From Isochrysis galbana (lineage: Eukaryota > Haptophyta > Isochrysidales > Isochrysidaceae): a stretch of DNA of 64,000 nt. Shown here piece after piece: positions 30,374 through 41,215 of this stretch. How positions within the stretch are numbered: position 1 is the stretch's first letter; each line of letters starts with the position of its first letter. The notes beneath the pieces were generated by a model. It searched no databases and was not told the origin of the DNA. It saw only the letters and a program-made list of their open reading frames with translations. The stretch lies in assembly GCA_018136815.1 (NCBI GenBank), contig CM030931.1, positions 7,920,550-7,984,549 of the forward strand, written 5' to 3'. The translations under genes were made by a program, and so were the position numbers.

Positions 30374-32454
30374 CGCGGAGAGAGGGGGGGGGGGTGAAGC
30401 GAGAGGGGGCGGGGCAGAGAGGAGGAGAGAGGGGGAGGGAGAAGGAGGGTTGGAGGGGGAAGAGGTTAAGAAGTGGGCCGAGGAGACCAATATATCAGAG
30501 GAGAGAGAGGGCCAGAGGGAGAGGGGGGCAGCAGCAGGGATTAAGGAAGGATTCCTCTCTTCTTCACCGTCATCAGCATATTATCTTGTTCTGTCTCTCC
30601 CCTTCACCTTCTCTTTTCTTTCCTGCTTCCCCCCCCCCCCCCCCATCTTCTTCCTCCCCTTTTTCTTGCCCAAGATGCTTTCTTCTTCTATTCATAGAGA
30701 GTAGTCCTCTTTGCCTCTTGTTGTGGCTCTCTCTCGAGATAGTCTTCTCCTCATCGTCCTTCTCGCCCCGCTCTTCTCGAGGGCGACGCGGGCAACCCAA
30801 TTACAATAGAAGAAGAGATTCTCTAAAGTAATAGTTTCAACTGTCTCTCTCTCGAGCGCGAGTGCGGCCGGCCTTTTTTCCCCTTCTTCTTTCTTGGAGG
30901 AGTAATTCTAGGGTGTTCGGGGAGTACTCTCTTCCGCAAGAGGCGCGCTGAACCTCTCGCTCTCGTCATCTCATCCTCTCCCTTCATCTCCATCATAGCA
31001 ATACGTTCTGTATCTCCCCTCTCCCTCTCTTTCTCTACTTTTGTTCTCTCCCGCCTATGCTCTTCTCCCCCTCACGCTGCCCCTCGCTGCCCTTCTTCTT
31101 TTTTGCTTGCCCCCCCCCCTCTCCATCTTCCCCCCCCCCTCTCCCTCTCTCCCTCTCCCTCTCCCTCCCTCTCTCTCCCCCTCTCTCTCCCTCTCTCTCT
31201 CTCTTGTTGATTGGCCGTTGCCGCGTTATGTAGCTCTCCCCATTGCTCGGCGCATCACCGCGTGTGTTGCTTCATCTCAAGAAGCAAGAAGGCACCGGTG
31301 CCACCCGCGTGTCCCCCGTATTCCCATGGCCTCCTCGACTCAGGCTCTCTAGATGCCCCACGCTTCAGTAGAGGCTTGAGCATGCTGGGCGTGCCAACTA
31401 GAGCTAGCTTGGTGGGCGTGCCGTGCCGAGCGCCCTTCCCTTGCCTCCCGTGTGAGGTCATTAGGTCATGAGGTCGCGTTCCGTCGAAAGTGGATCATCG
31501 AATGTGAATGTCCATATAGATATTAGTTTTCACATCGTACACATCTTGCATGTTGTCGGTACTAACATTCCTTCAAAGGAACAATCCGACTTGCTATTTT
31601 TAGTAACAGCTCGCTTATACTAGTAGCGATAATAGCCGCTATCCCTATCCGTAGTCTGTAGTACCGTAGATGAAACGTTTGAGTGAGCGTTATTGCCTAG
31701 TACAAACATTTTTTTTGCCTTCTTTGAGTGTGAACCAGGTGTGTCCTTGCCGCACCGCCACCAAGGCATAAGTGCTGACATAAGGCATAAGGCCGCGGTC
31801 GAATGCGATTGCTTTTGAAGATAGTATAGAGCTCCCCCGTGCGACCTTTGGCCTTTGGCCCTGCCCCACCGATTTCCGTTTTCTCACGGTGGGCCGAGAA
31901 TTAAAAAGTTACCTTTAGCAACACTGGAAAAAAGCAATCTCATCCACACTAGTAACCCACCGGTGTCTTCTGCCACCGGTGCTTTCTCATCAAAACGGTG
32001 GTCGCTTCAGGCAGTATCATTGGCGCAGGCGCCATCGCGCGCACAAATACGGTCCAAGTTTCCGCCAACGAAACGACAAAGTAAACCTGGGGCGGGTTCC
32101 CACTGCCACGCAACGCATCGGGCCCAGCCGCTCAACACATGTGCTCAAGCCCACTTTTGGCGAGGCGTGCTGCGTTGGCGGAGTCTGGCATGAGTCTCCC
32201 TCAAGGCGTGCGTGTGGTAGGCGCACACGTCTCTTGGGTCTTGCAAAGTTCGTTCTCACCTCACAACCACCAGCCGATTCGAGACCGAGTCGGCTCATCG
32301 CCGATTCAAAGAGGAGAGAGTAGACGGCGGGTGCGACGGGCCTTACGCACAACACCATTTCCCGCGGCTACCGTCCGCCCAATGTGGATGGCGTGCGCGC
32401 GCGCCCAGGCGTGCTGGCGAGCAGAAAGCCCGCAAGGCTACTAAAAGGTTTGGG
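30374..32454. other. Intergenic, low-complexity
   Basis: 30374-31220 is almost entirely purine or pyrimidine runs (GA-rich to 30530, then CT-rich, with C runs near 30630-30645 and 31110-31140). 31480-31700 is more AT-rich with nothing recognised. Around 31865-31985, CACCGGTG-type palindromic blocks (CCCACCGGTG, GCCACCGGTG) recur. No gene is supported. Confidence 0.5.
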
Positions 32455-34347
32455 CTATCGGCGCATTTGCCCACCCCACGGGCGCTTCTGGATGCGACGC
32501 CCTCCGCCGAATTTTCGCTGCGGCTGTTGCTGTCCTGTCCGCGCCGACGTACTACCGCATACCTTCCCAGCGGGCCACTGCACTGCACGTCGGTCAACCG
32601 GCAGCGCTAGCTGCCGTATCCCGCCGCACGGCGCGCCACTCGATGCCGCCGGCGACTGGGCTGACCTCTTTGAGCGTCGCTCCGCATGCGCAACCGCTTG
32701 TGCTAACTCGGCGACGTCCGGTAGAAAGGCGTCGTAATGCACGCCACCCTGGTACAGGATGTGCACCGTACCAACGACGCCCCGGCCTGAATTGCAGCGC
32801 GCTGGTGCATCGAAACACGAAATGCGCTCGTACCCACCGCGGCACTTCTCGTAGACCCAGACATTGACGCCCATCAGGTGAGAGCACGCGGCCATTTCAA
32901 TGCCGCCACCCCAGCCCGAACGGGCGATGCGCGCTGCGTACACCTGCGGCGTGACGCCCGAGTCCCACCGCACCCACTTGTGCACGGGCGTGTCAGCGAT
33001 CCGGTGTTGCGCATTGGCCACAACCCATTGTGCCAACTGCTGCCGCAGCACAGCCGCCGACGGAACGGCGGCCACGTGGCGCTCGCTGGCCGACATGCGA
33101 TTCAACCCATAACGAAGTGAGTGGAAGAGGCAAGATCCATCGCCTGGTTGCCGGGCCACGCGCCCCTTCCGGAGGAGCAACGGCGTCGAGGCGCCACCAA
33201 AGATGCCCTTTCTCCCTGGCTGTGCGTCGGGATGCCGGTCACGCGCCTTTTTGTAGTGCGGACAGCGCGCTGAGTCGTGCGGGCCGTCGCACTTGTCGCA
33301 GCGCACCGGCTTGAGGGGCGTGGAACCAGGGGCGGCCGGCGGTGGGAGCATCTGCGGCGGGGGAAGAGAAGAGGAGGAGGCTGCCGGATTGGCGGCCTTG
33401 CAGAAAGTAGACCGTGCCGCGGTTGCCTGGTCACGGGCGGGAGGCGTGGACGCAGCCATCAACAGTGGGCTGCGGCTGCGTGTGGTCACCGACGTGATGA
33501 ACGGCCTTCCTATTGAGCCCCTCGCCGCTTTTGCTGGCTGGCTGGCGATTTCCTCCGAATTTTTCCTCTTCCCAGTCGGAGGCCGCCTCGTTGCTAGCAC
33601 GATGGCTGCATCTTGCGAGGGGTCCGATTGCGGCAGCACGCCGCACTGCACCCCTTCGGTGTTCGCGCGATCTGGTGGAATTGAAGCAAGCGATGCCGCT
33701 TTCGGCACTCTCTGTCCTGTTGGTGCCGAAGCCGAGGTCTCTCGACTCACGCTGCTCACAGAGGCGGCCAGCGCGCTGACAGCTGGGTCAGAGATTGTCT
33801 TTCTGCTCAGCGATTCCACACATTCAACCGGAAGCGCTGCTTGGTCCACCGCGTTTACAAGCCGAGTGTGCGGCGGTGACGATGATGCGGAGGAAGAGGT
33901 AGAGGCATCAGATGACGCGGAGTGGCCAGAGCCTGCCGCGGCGAGCGGCGGTGAGATTTCGCTGAGCTTGCGCCGCCGCTTTGCTTTGCGCCTCTCCTTT
34001 GCACGCAAGGGACTGACCGGTTTGCAGCCGTCCGGCAGGGCGCCGACGTGCACGGGCGCGGAAGGCCAATGACGAGGCGTGGATTCGATCTGTTTGTGCG
34101 AGTGCGAGTGGGTGTCCTCATCCGCGCCAGTGATAGGGCAACCGCGAGTTGTCATCGCTTCCGGCTGCGCGAGCTTCTGTGCCTCACGTAGCGGCGAGGG
34201 CCCACCGGCCGATGAGGAGGCAGGCCTGGCGTCGCGTTTCCGCTTGGGCGATGGTCGGAGACGCAGACGCAGCACATTGTGCACCCAGTCCCTCGCACGG
34301 TGCGACGGGCGCGGCTTGGGCTCAGTAGGCCGCAGGCGGCCGCCCAT
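32455..34347 (-). CDS. OTU-family cysteine protease with a CCHC zinc knuckle
   Basis: OTU proteases remove ubiquitin from proteins. 630 residues in one exon, starting at the ATG at 34347 (MGGRLRPTEPKPRP). The open frame continues upstream only through (GA)n-encoded low complexity, so I exclude that. The first 330 residues are basic and Ser/Ala/Pro-rich with KRKR-like nuclear-import clusters. A zinc knuckle KCDGPHDSARCPHYKK follows. Then comes the OTU core: PGDGSCLFHSLRYGL with the catalytic Asp and Cys, a central region with VNVWVYEK, and GGVHYDAFLP with the catalytic His. All three catalytic positions are present. A knuckle directly before an OTU fold recurs in algal and protist genomes, often in many copies, and may be associated with mobile elements; that link is inference. 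The strong CT tract upstream could be its promoter. Confidence 0.85.
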   Translation of the reverse strand: MGGRLRPTEPKPRPSHRARDWVHNVLRLRLRPSPKRKRDARPASSSAGGPSPLREAQKLAQPEAMTTRGCPITGADEDTHSHSHKQIESTPRHWPSAPVHVGALPDGCKPVSPLRAKERRKAKRRRKLSEISPPLAAAGSGHSASSDASTSSSASSSPPHTRLVNAVDQAALPVECVESLSRKTISDPAVSALAASVSSVSRETSASAPTGQRVPKAASLASIPPDRANTEGVQCGVLPQSDPSQDAAIVLATRRPPTGKRKNSEEIASQPAKAARGSIGRPFITSVTTRSRSPLLMAASTPPARDQATAARSTFCKAANPAASSSSLPPPQMLPPPAAPGSTPLKPVRCDKCDGPHDSARCPHYKKARDRHPDAQPGRKGIFGGASTPLLLRKGRVARQPGDGSCLFHSLRYGLNRMSASERHVAAVPSAAVLRQQLAQWVVANAQHRIADTPVHKWVRWDSGVTPQVYAARIARSGWGGGIEMAACSHLMGVNVWVYEKCRGGYERISCFDAPARCNSGRGVVGTVHILYQGGVHYDAFLPDVAELAQAVAHAERRSKRSAQSPAASSGAPCGGIRQLALPVDRRAVQWPAGKVCGSTSARTGQQQPQRKFGGGRRIQKRPWGGQMRR

Positions 34348-34842
34348 CTCAGCGGAGGGATGAGAGAAGGAGAGTGTGGGCTTTGGGAGGAGGGCTGGGG
34401 AAGTGGGGGAGCTCTCCCGTGTGTGTGCCGTGTGTGTGCGCGCACGGCAGCGGGACGGAGTGACGGCCACCGCCTCTTCCCCGTGTTGGAGCAGGGTAGC
34501 AGTCGAGTCGGGGGGAAGGGGAGGGGGAGAGGGAGAGCACACTGTCGGTGGAGGAGAGAGCAAGAGTGGGGGGCGGAGGAGAGGAAGCCGAGGGGAAATG
34601 GTGGAGGAGAGGGGGGGAGAGAGGAGGAAGAAAGAGGGGGGGGGAGAGGGAAGGAGACGATACGTAGTCTGATAGATGATGATACGATGTTTGGGAGGAG
34701 AGAAGAGAGAGGCGGGCGGAGGGGGGAGGGGGGCTCGAAGGGAGACGGGAGCGAGGAAGAGGGGCGAAGGGGAGGGGGGGGGGGGGGGGGGCGGCGAGGG
34801 GGGGGGGGGGGGGGGCGTGGAGAGAGGGCCCGAGAGAGGGCT

Positions 34843-34889
<47 letters not shown>

Positions 34890-35039
34890 TCGAAGGCGAG
34901 AGTGGCTCTCTCTCCCTCCTCCCGTGCTCTTCTATTAAACAGCTTTGCGGCCAGTGCCCCCCCTCCCCCCTCGCACGCGCCATGAAGCTTCCTCCCTCGT
35001 CGGGTTCTCTCTCCTCGCAGTCTCCCCCTCCCTCCCTCT

Positions 35040-35116
<77 letters not shown>

Positions 35117-35470
35117 GTAACGCCACCGGGCGAACCTTCGGCAAAAAACAAACCCGTCCCGTGTCAGACCCCCTGCGTCCACGCCCCGCCTGGACGGATC
35201 AAGGCGGGGGGGAGAGGGGGGGAGGGGGCATGCGCCATGCAAGCCATAAGCCGTGGGATAGGAGATAGAAGAACCCATAGGATTTGCGTGGCATCGTGCC
35301 ATCCGTGTAGGCCTGCAATAAATAAAAAAGAAAAGAACGAGGACGAGTAGAAGAATGTCCTTGTCGTTGGTAAAGGACTCAACCAATATCAACCAAAAGA
35401 AGACTCTCTCAAGCATCAAGCATCACTGCTCAAGACTCAACACCGACACCCAAAATTGCATGCATAGCTA
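34348..35470. other. GA/CT-rich spacer with two long dinucleotide arrays
   Basis: 34490-34840 is purine-rich on the + strand with G homopolymers near 34778-34790 and 34800-34815. (CT)n arrays occupy about 34847-34887 and 35048-35115. The long frames across this stretch are repeats read as Arg-Glu or Leu-Ser and are not genes. 35250-35470 has ordinary composition and nothing recognised. Confidence 0.7.
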
Positions 35471-35478
35471 GATCTAGA

Positions 35479-38389
35479 CCTAGATGGGAAATACAGCCAA
35501 GGGGGTTCCAAATACAGTAAATACAGTCTGTATTTGGCCTTCGTCCAAATACAGTCAAATACAGTACCAAATACAGTACGGGGGGGGGGCTCCCATGTTA
35601 CAAGTTACAAGCCCCCCCCCCCGTCCCGTCGCCCCTCTCCCCTCTCCCTCTCGTTGTCGCTGTCGCCCCTCCCCCCTCCCCCCTCCCTCCCTCACCTCTC
35701 ACTCTCACCACAAGCATGTACCAGCCCATCTCGAACGGAACCTCGCGCTCCGCGCTGGACTCCCGCGAGAGCCAGCTCAGCCGGCTCGACGAGGCCGCCA
35801 CTGTCGTCGAGCTGCCAGCAGGAGCAGCAGCGGGCAGCACTGCACCACAGTTGCAGTGGGCGTCCCTCCTCGATGGAGCGCATGGCCGAGGAAGCCGCTG
35901 TGGTGTTGAGGAGGAGGGAGAGCCTGCGCGCGCGCGCGATGATACGGGGAGCACGATCTTCAATGTGCTCCCTGCGCGCGCAACCGGGCTGAGTCAGCTC
36001 ACGTCCCAAGGCCAAGGGCGGAAGCGCTCGGCGACAGCAAAGCGTGTCGACCCAGTGTGGGATTGTGTGGTGATCCTCAATGAGGAGGACACCAGCAACC
36101 CACATTGGAAGTGCATCGGCTGCGGTGTTTCGCGCCATGGCGGGGCAACCCGCGTTGTTGACCATCTCTTAGGTCGCAGCATGTCAGCCCCTTGCACAGC
36201 CAACGACCCATCTTTCCTTTTGCTCCTGGACAGGGTGCGAAAGAACGAGTTGACGAAGGGCGACAAGAAGCGGCACAAGTTGGCTGTGAGGCAGGTGGAT
36301 GCAGCGGCTGCTTCGTCGTCACCATTTTCAAAGCCGGAAGCGAATATGGAGAAGCATGTCCAGCCCAAGCTCAATAACACTGGTGGTCAATCGACATTGT
36401 GCTTTAATGTGGCGGCAAGAGATGCGTGCGATGCGGCGATCGCCGAGTTGTTTTATGCCTGCAACATCCCGGCTGCGATTGCTGACCATCCAAAATTCAA
36501 GGCGATGATTGCCGCGTTGAAGACGGCACATCCATCATACAAGGGGCCAACGCGCAAAAATTTGCATGGTGTGTTGTTGGATCAGACTACGGCTAGGCTG
36601 CAGCGTGAGCTTGGTCCGCTACGTGAGCAAATTCTCAACAAAACATGCTCGATTGTGTCGGATGGTTGGGATAATGTGGTGAAGGATCATTTGATCAATT
36701 TCTTGTTTGGCAATCCTGGGTGCATGTTGTTTGATGGCACAATCAAGGTGGCAAGTAGCGATTCAGAAAATTCTGAATTCATTGCTGAGATGATGCGTCA
36801 ACGCATTGAGAAACATGGTCGATTGAACTTTGTTCAAGTCGTCACAGATACATGTAGCACGATGAAGGCAGCTTGGAGAATCTTGGAGAAGCATTATAAG
36901 TGGCTCACCGCCACATGTTGTGGGACACACGTTCTCAGTCTTGAGTTGAAAGACTTTGCAAAAGTGCCGGAGGTAGCAAATGTCATTTCGAAGGTCGGCA
37001 ACGTCTTATCTTTATTTTGGGGTCGCTCGAGGTGGCCACGCACCAAGCTTCGAGAGACCATTGCTGCAAATCATGGTAAAGAATTCGGCTTATACCGCGC
37101 AAAGCAAACTCGTTTTGCCGGCAAATTCCGTGAGATGTCTCGAATGCTCCGGGTGAAAACTGAGTTGCAACAAGTTGTGGTGACGATGGAATATGCGGCG
37201 CATAAGTTTTCGTGTGGGGGGCGATCGGCAATCGGCGACGATGATGGCGAGTTGGATGCAGACATTGGAAAGAAGGTGAAGGCCATTGTTCTTGATGATG
37301 AGGGGTTCTGGAAAACACTCACACTCATACTGCATGTGGCTATGCCTGTTGTCAAACTCTTGCGTTTGATGGACAGCAACTCGTTTTGCATGGGCAAAGT
37401 TTACGATAGGATGTTCATGATCGGCCAACGCATGGAGGCAATGCAAGATAAGGTCCCTTGGTTCAAGAAATTGGCAAAGCTTCATGCTGATCGCTGGGAA
37501 TACCTTCATTCACCTATGCACGCGGCGGGGTATGCGTTGGATCCGGAGTTCATGCAAACAGTGGGCGACTTGGATGATGCGACCATGGACGGCTTGCATA
37601 CGATTTTCGATCGCCTTTGCTTGCGTGATGCCATCTTGGAATCCCCTAACCCAGAGCAAGCTTGGACAGAATATTCCACTTCCACCCCCGAAGTTGTGCA
37701 ACGAGTCGCAAAGGTTGAGAGGGAGTTTGCTCTGTTTCAAAACGGTACTGGTGCTTTCTCTCGGCCATCTGCAATCGAAAACGCCAAAGTTATGGAGCCA
37801 TCTCAATGGTGGACAATGTACGGCAAACATGTTCCAATGCTTGCAGCCATTGCACAACAAGTTTTGTCCCAACCAACAGCAGCGTCAGCTGCTGAACGCA
37901 ATTGGTCGGTGTATGGCCAAATTCATTCTCAAGCGCGTTCGCGTATGGCCCATCACGTGGCGGATAAGTTGGTTTTTTGTCACGAGTCCATGCATGTGCA
38001 AATGCGTGTGCAAAGCGCTGGTTGGCGTCCAGATGTTCCGAAGTGGGAGAGTGATGATGACAGCGATGAGGATGATGAGGACGATTGGCTTGGTGATGAT
38101 GCTGTGCACCCCAGTGCTGAGTGTATTCAGAAGTTGCTCATTTGAGGACCATATCCATACACCACACACCATGTTGTGAAGATCACAAGATCACAAACGA
38201 TCACAATATCGCACCATCGCACTACAGACCACAGACCTGTATGCGTCGTCGCGTTGTCTGCTACTACTTCACTACTTCTACTTCTACTTCCAAATACGGG
38301 GGCAAATACGGAGGGGGTTTCAAATACGGCAAATACGGTCTGTTTTTGGTCTGCGTACAAATACGGTGAATACGTATTTCCCATCTAGG
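35479..38389 (+). mobile_element. Complete autonomous hAT transposon (family 1), 2911 bp
   Basis: Ends are CCTAGATGGGAAATAC (left) and its exact complement (right), flanked by an 8-bp direct repeat GATCTAGA at 35471-35478 and 38390-38397. Subterminal regions carry many copies of CAAATAC(A/G)G in both orientations (35505-35580 and 38287-38375). One long transposase frame lies between. The terminal repeats look perfect and the frame is unbroken, so the element may still be active. Confidence 0.96.
35716..38145 (+). CDS. hAT-family transposase (family 1)
   Basis: 809 residues, single exon. A BED-like DNA-binding finger occurs near residues 115-155 (HWKCIGCGVSRHGG...DHLLG). The RNase-H-like catalytic core shows SIVSDGWDN with the first Asp and VVTDTCSTMKAAW with the second Asp, then the CCGTHVLSL block after the core. 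The C-terminal hATC dimerisation motif SAAERNWSVYGQIHSQ carries the third acidic residue (Glu), followed by RMAHHVADKLVF. The tail is strongly acidic (DDDSDEDDEDDW). All expected catalytic positions are present. Upstream, 35610-35710 is CT-rich on the coding strand, as for many host genes here. Confidence 0.95.
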   Translation: MYQPISNGTSRSALDSRESQLSRLDEAATVVELPAGAAAGSTAPQLQWASLLDGAHGRGSRCGVEEEGEPARARDDTGSTIFNVLPARATGLSQLTSQGQGRKRSATAKRVDPVWDCVVILNEEDTSNPHWKCIGCGVSRHGGATRVVDHLLGRSMSAPCTANDPSFLLLLDRVRKNELTKGDKKRHKLAVRQVDAAAASSSPFSKPEANMEKHVQPKLNNTGGQSTLCFNVAARDACDAAIAELFYACNIPAAIADHPKFKAMIAALKTAHPSYKGPTRKNLHGVLLDQTTARLQRELGPLREQILNKTCSIVSDGWDNVVKDHLINFLFGNPGCMLFDGTIKVASSDSENSEFIAEMMRQRIEKHGRLNFVQVVTDTCSTMKAAWRILEKHYKWLTATCCGTHVLSLELKDFAKVPEVANVISKVGNVLSLFWGRSRWPRTKLRETIAANHGKEFGLYRAKQTRFAGKFREMSRMLRVKTELQQVVVTMEYAAHKFSCGGRSAIGDDDGELDADIGKKVKAIVLDDEGFWKTLTLILHVAMPVVKLLRLMDSNSFCMGKVYDRMFMIGQRMEAMQDKVPWFKKLAKLHADRWEYLHSPMHAAGYALDPEFMQTVGDLDDATMDGLHTIFDRLCLRDAILESPNPEQAWTEYSTSTPEVVQRVAKVEREFALFQNGTGAFSRPSAIENAKVMEPSQWWTMYGKHVPMLAAIAQQVLSQPTAASAAERNWSVYGQIHSQARSRMAHHVADKLVFCHESMHVQMRVQSAGWRPDVPKWESDDDSDEDDEDDWLGDDAVHPSAECIQKLLI

Positions 38390-38397
38390 GATCTAGA

Positions 38398-38753
38398 TTT
38401 AGATGGAGTCAAAGTTTGTATAAACAGTCAATCAATCAATCAATCAATCAATAATAATGAGCATATGTACCGCTACTGCTACTAGAGACTTGCTGCACCA
38501 ACACGCCAAGCGACGACACTCATGACTCTGCACCACCAACAACAACGACAACGACACAACGACACAACGACACAACGACCCACAAGCTCATTGGGTATTG
38601 GAAGAAAAACGAGCGAGGCGTTCAGCATACGTTGAACAAATAATGAAGAGTAAATAAGGTTTGAGGACGAACAAAAACAAAAGCCAGAGCCAAAGAGGCA
38701 AGAGGCCGCGCGACCTCAGGTGCGGTGTTGCTTTTTTGACTGATACCCCTCCA
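38398..38753. other. Spacer between the two hAT elements
   Basis: Contains an (AATC)n microsatellite at 38429-38452 and repeated ACGACACA units at 38545-38580. No gene. Confidence 0.6.
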
Positions 38754-38761
38754 TGAGCAGA

Positions 38762-41207
38762 CCCAGATGGGACAACAGGTACAAGGTCAACAGGTTTCGG
38801 GGGCCTGTTGCTGTTAAGAGGACCTGTTAACAGGTCGCAATAGGTCCGTAACAGGTCCAAAAAAAAACGAGTGATACTAACATTATAAAGTTATACTAGT
38901 AAGTAGTAAGTGTTACTCTTCAGTCTTCAGACTCGGGTTCATCCACAACCATCTCCAACTCCCAAGGCAAAACACGAGACTCCCAATCCAACAACAAATC
39001 ATCGAGGAGAAGATTGGTGTGACACCTCACCAACCTTTCCACTACAGTCTGCCCCAACCTATTCCTTTTCTTGGAATGGATCCAATCTTGCACAGACCAA
39101 GAACGCTCACAACCAGACGCAGAACAGGACAATGCGAGAAGACGACATGCGGCCCACTGCAAGTGAGGGAACATTGTGAGGTAAACATTTGCCCATTTGT
39201 ACGATGCCATCGAACGTGCTCGCTGAGAGAAAGCCACTTCGTCGGTGAAATCATGCATGCCACTCAGTACAGCCTCTTGAAAGTCGCCCAGCTCGGCCAG
39301 CAAATCAGGCAACGGATGCTCGTCCGTTGCCATCTGACGCAGGCACTGCTTCAGGTCTTGCAGCTCACGGCTACTATGCCTGCGGCGGCAAAACTCAGGC
39401 TCCAAACAATAGGCGGCTGTCATCACAGGGGCGTGAAGGTATTCCCACCGAGCCATGAAGAGCTCGTGTATTTTGTGCCGGACAGAAGCGGAAACGCCGG
39501 GAAGTACACCTTGCTTGAAGTGTTGATCTATTTGAAGGAGGTAAGCATAAACTTTTCCCAGATTGGCACCGAGCTTGCCGTCCGTCAGCCGAAGAAGACG
39601 ATAGACGGGCTCCATGATCGCAATCCCAGTTGTAATGGTTCCCAACAGCTCCTCTGAACGAATGATTCGCTTGCAGTCGGCCGCCTTGCCGCGTTGCTCG
39701 CTTGGCAGCTTCTGAACCCACGTCGAGAATACGGGATCGATGACCAGTTGCTCTAGAACAAAGTGCACGTTTTTGTATCGCGTGATCATCAAAAGCGTCG
39801 AGGCAAACCTGGTTTCAGCCGCCTTGAGTAGTTCCATGCCACCCTCCGGCCTCGCCTCACAGGCAACTTGCGCACAAAGCTCGCGGTATCGTGCAAGCGC
39901 TTTCTGGTGCGACGTTACAAAACTTACCACTTGGCGGACTTGCTCAATGGCGCGAGCCAAAAAGGGCTCGCCCCATGAGAACTCGCGATCGTTCAGGCTC
40001 TTCACGCGCACCTTGGGCTTGTCACTGCAGATGTTCCTCATGAAGTTATCCAAGCTGTGGGTTGGACAAATGAAAGTGAAAATGTGCGGGCACTCACGCG
40101 TTATCAAGGGGAAAGAAGCGGTGCAAGCTCCATCCATGCATACAGCTACGACATGCTGCGCGCCAAAGCCGTTGATGTGCTTCACGATGAAGTCCTTGAT
40201 GTATGCCGCGTCCTTCGTCGCGCCCGAGGTGTCTTGTGCTGCAATGAAATAGGAGCCAACAGGCAACGACGCAAGGCAATTGATGATGGGGCGGCTCTGG
40301 ACATTTGTCCAACCATCCGATATGAGGGTGACACCAGTGAGATCTGCGAGGGCTTGCATCTTCTGCCGCACTCCTTCGTCAAGCCGCGTGTCCAGCAATG
40401 GGAGCAACTTCTGCGTGAAGGTGCGCCGTGTCGGCAGCCGCAGGTCGTTGCCAGCGAGCAAGTTCTTTGAGCCGCATTTTGCGGTGACCGCTACCGCATT
40501 CCGGAAGAGCCTGTCGTCGACCAGGTCCAGGGGCAAGGCCCTCTTGACGATCACCTTGAGCCATGCTTCGGCGACCTGCTCAACGGTGATTGCCTGAAAG
40601 GGCTGGTGCTGAGCAGAGAGGGAGAAGGGTGGTGTGCAGGTATCCTCTGCAGCGATTGCGCGGCCCAGTGCACGGCTCTCTTCTTTGCCCATCTTCATTG
40701 CAGCCTTGTTCTCGGCGATGGTGGCGCGCCGCCGCAGCTCCTTCACCACCTCGGCGTGCCTGCTTAGCCATAGCGCCGTGGGTCTGCACAGCCGCACATT
40801 CCTATTCGGCAGCCCCCTATCCAAATGCTGCCGGATGTTCAGAGGCCCTCCGAAGTACGTGTGGTGACAGAACAGGCACTTCTTTGAGATACGCGAGTTC
40901 TTCACGCGCCCAACCCCCTCCTCGATGGTGGACCACTCAAGAGCACTGCCCTCCAGTGACTCCAGCGGCTGGCGGCCCCACTCTCCCTCGAACGAGGTCG
41001 AGGTAGCAATGGTGGACTCGTCGTCGCTAAGGGCGCTCTCAGACATCGCGAGCGCGCGGGCGAGCGAGGGGCCACGTTCCCGCCAAAGTTCCCGCCCTAA
41101 ATTTTACTTTGTACTTTGTAGACCTATTACCTGTTAATAGGTAACAGGTCTGGTAGACCTGTTGACCTGTTAATAGAACCTATTAGAAGCCTGTTGTCCC
41201 ATCTGGG
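38762..41207 (-). mobile_element. Complete autonomous hAT transposon (family 2), 2446 bp
   Basis: Ends are CCCAGATGGGACAACAGG and its exact complement, flanked by an 8-bp direct repeat TGAGCAGA at 38754-38761 and 41208-41215. The subterminal repeat word is AACAGGT or ACCTGTT, many copies at 38778-38860 and 41125-41197. The outer terminal bases resemble family 1 (both contain AGATGGGA), while the subterminal word differs completely. It contains one long transposase frame on the minus strand. Confidence 0.96.
38920..41046 (-). CDS. hAT-family transposase (family 2)
   Basis: 708 residues, single exon. A BED-type finger lies near residues 55-80 (KKCLFCHHTYFGG...IRQHLDRG). Core motifs: TLISDGWTNVQ (first Asp), VVAVCMDGACTASF (second Asp), CPTHSLDNFM, and the C-terminal SASGCERSWSVQDWIHSKK (Glu and the conserved W) followed by VVERLVRCH. 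No stop or frameshift is seen. It is only distantly similar to the neighbouring family 1 protein, so these are separate lineages. Confidence 0.94.
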   Translation of the reverse strand: MSESALSDDESTIATSTSFEGEWGRQPLESLEGSALEWSTIEEGVGRVKNSRISKKCLFCHHTYFGGPLNIRQHLDRGLPNRNVRLCRPTALWLSRHAEVVKELRRRATIAENKAAMKMGKEESRALGRAIAAEDTCTPPFSLSAQHQPFQAITVEQVAEAWLKVIVKRALPLDLVDDRLFRNAVAVTAKCGSKNLLAGNDLRLPTRRTFTQKLLPLLDTRLDEGVRQKMQALADLTGVTLISDGWTNVQSRPIINCLASLPVGSYFIAAQDTSGATKDAAYIKDFIVKHINGFGAQHVVAVCMDGACTASFPLITRECPHIFTFICPTHSLDNFMRNICSDKPKVRVKSLNDREFSWGEPFLARAIEQVRQVVSFVTSHQKALARYRELCAQVACEARPEGGMELLKAAETRFASTLLMITRYKNVHFVLEQLVIDPVFSTWVQKLPSEQRGKAADCKRIIRSEELLGTITTGIAIMEPVYRLLRLTDGKLGANLGKVYAYLLQIDQHFKQGVLPGVSASVRHKIHELFMARWEYLHAPVMTAAYCLEPEFCRRRHSSRELQDLKQCLRQMATDEHPLPDLLAELGDFQEAVLSGMHDFTDEVAFSQRARSMASYKWANVYLTMFPHLQWAACRLLALSCSASGCERSWSVQDWIHSKKRNRLGQTVVERLVRCHTNLLLDDLLLDWESRVLPWELEMVVDEPESED

Positions 41208-41215
41208 TGAGCAGA

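Noticed and set aside
34349-35419. 356-codon and 898-codon minus frames running through the GA tract upstream of the OTU gene
   Set aside because: The extra length is only (CT)n/(GA)n read as Arg-Glu or Pro/Leu runs; the OTU start at 34347 is better supported.
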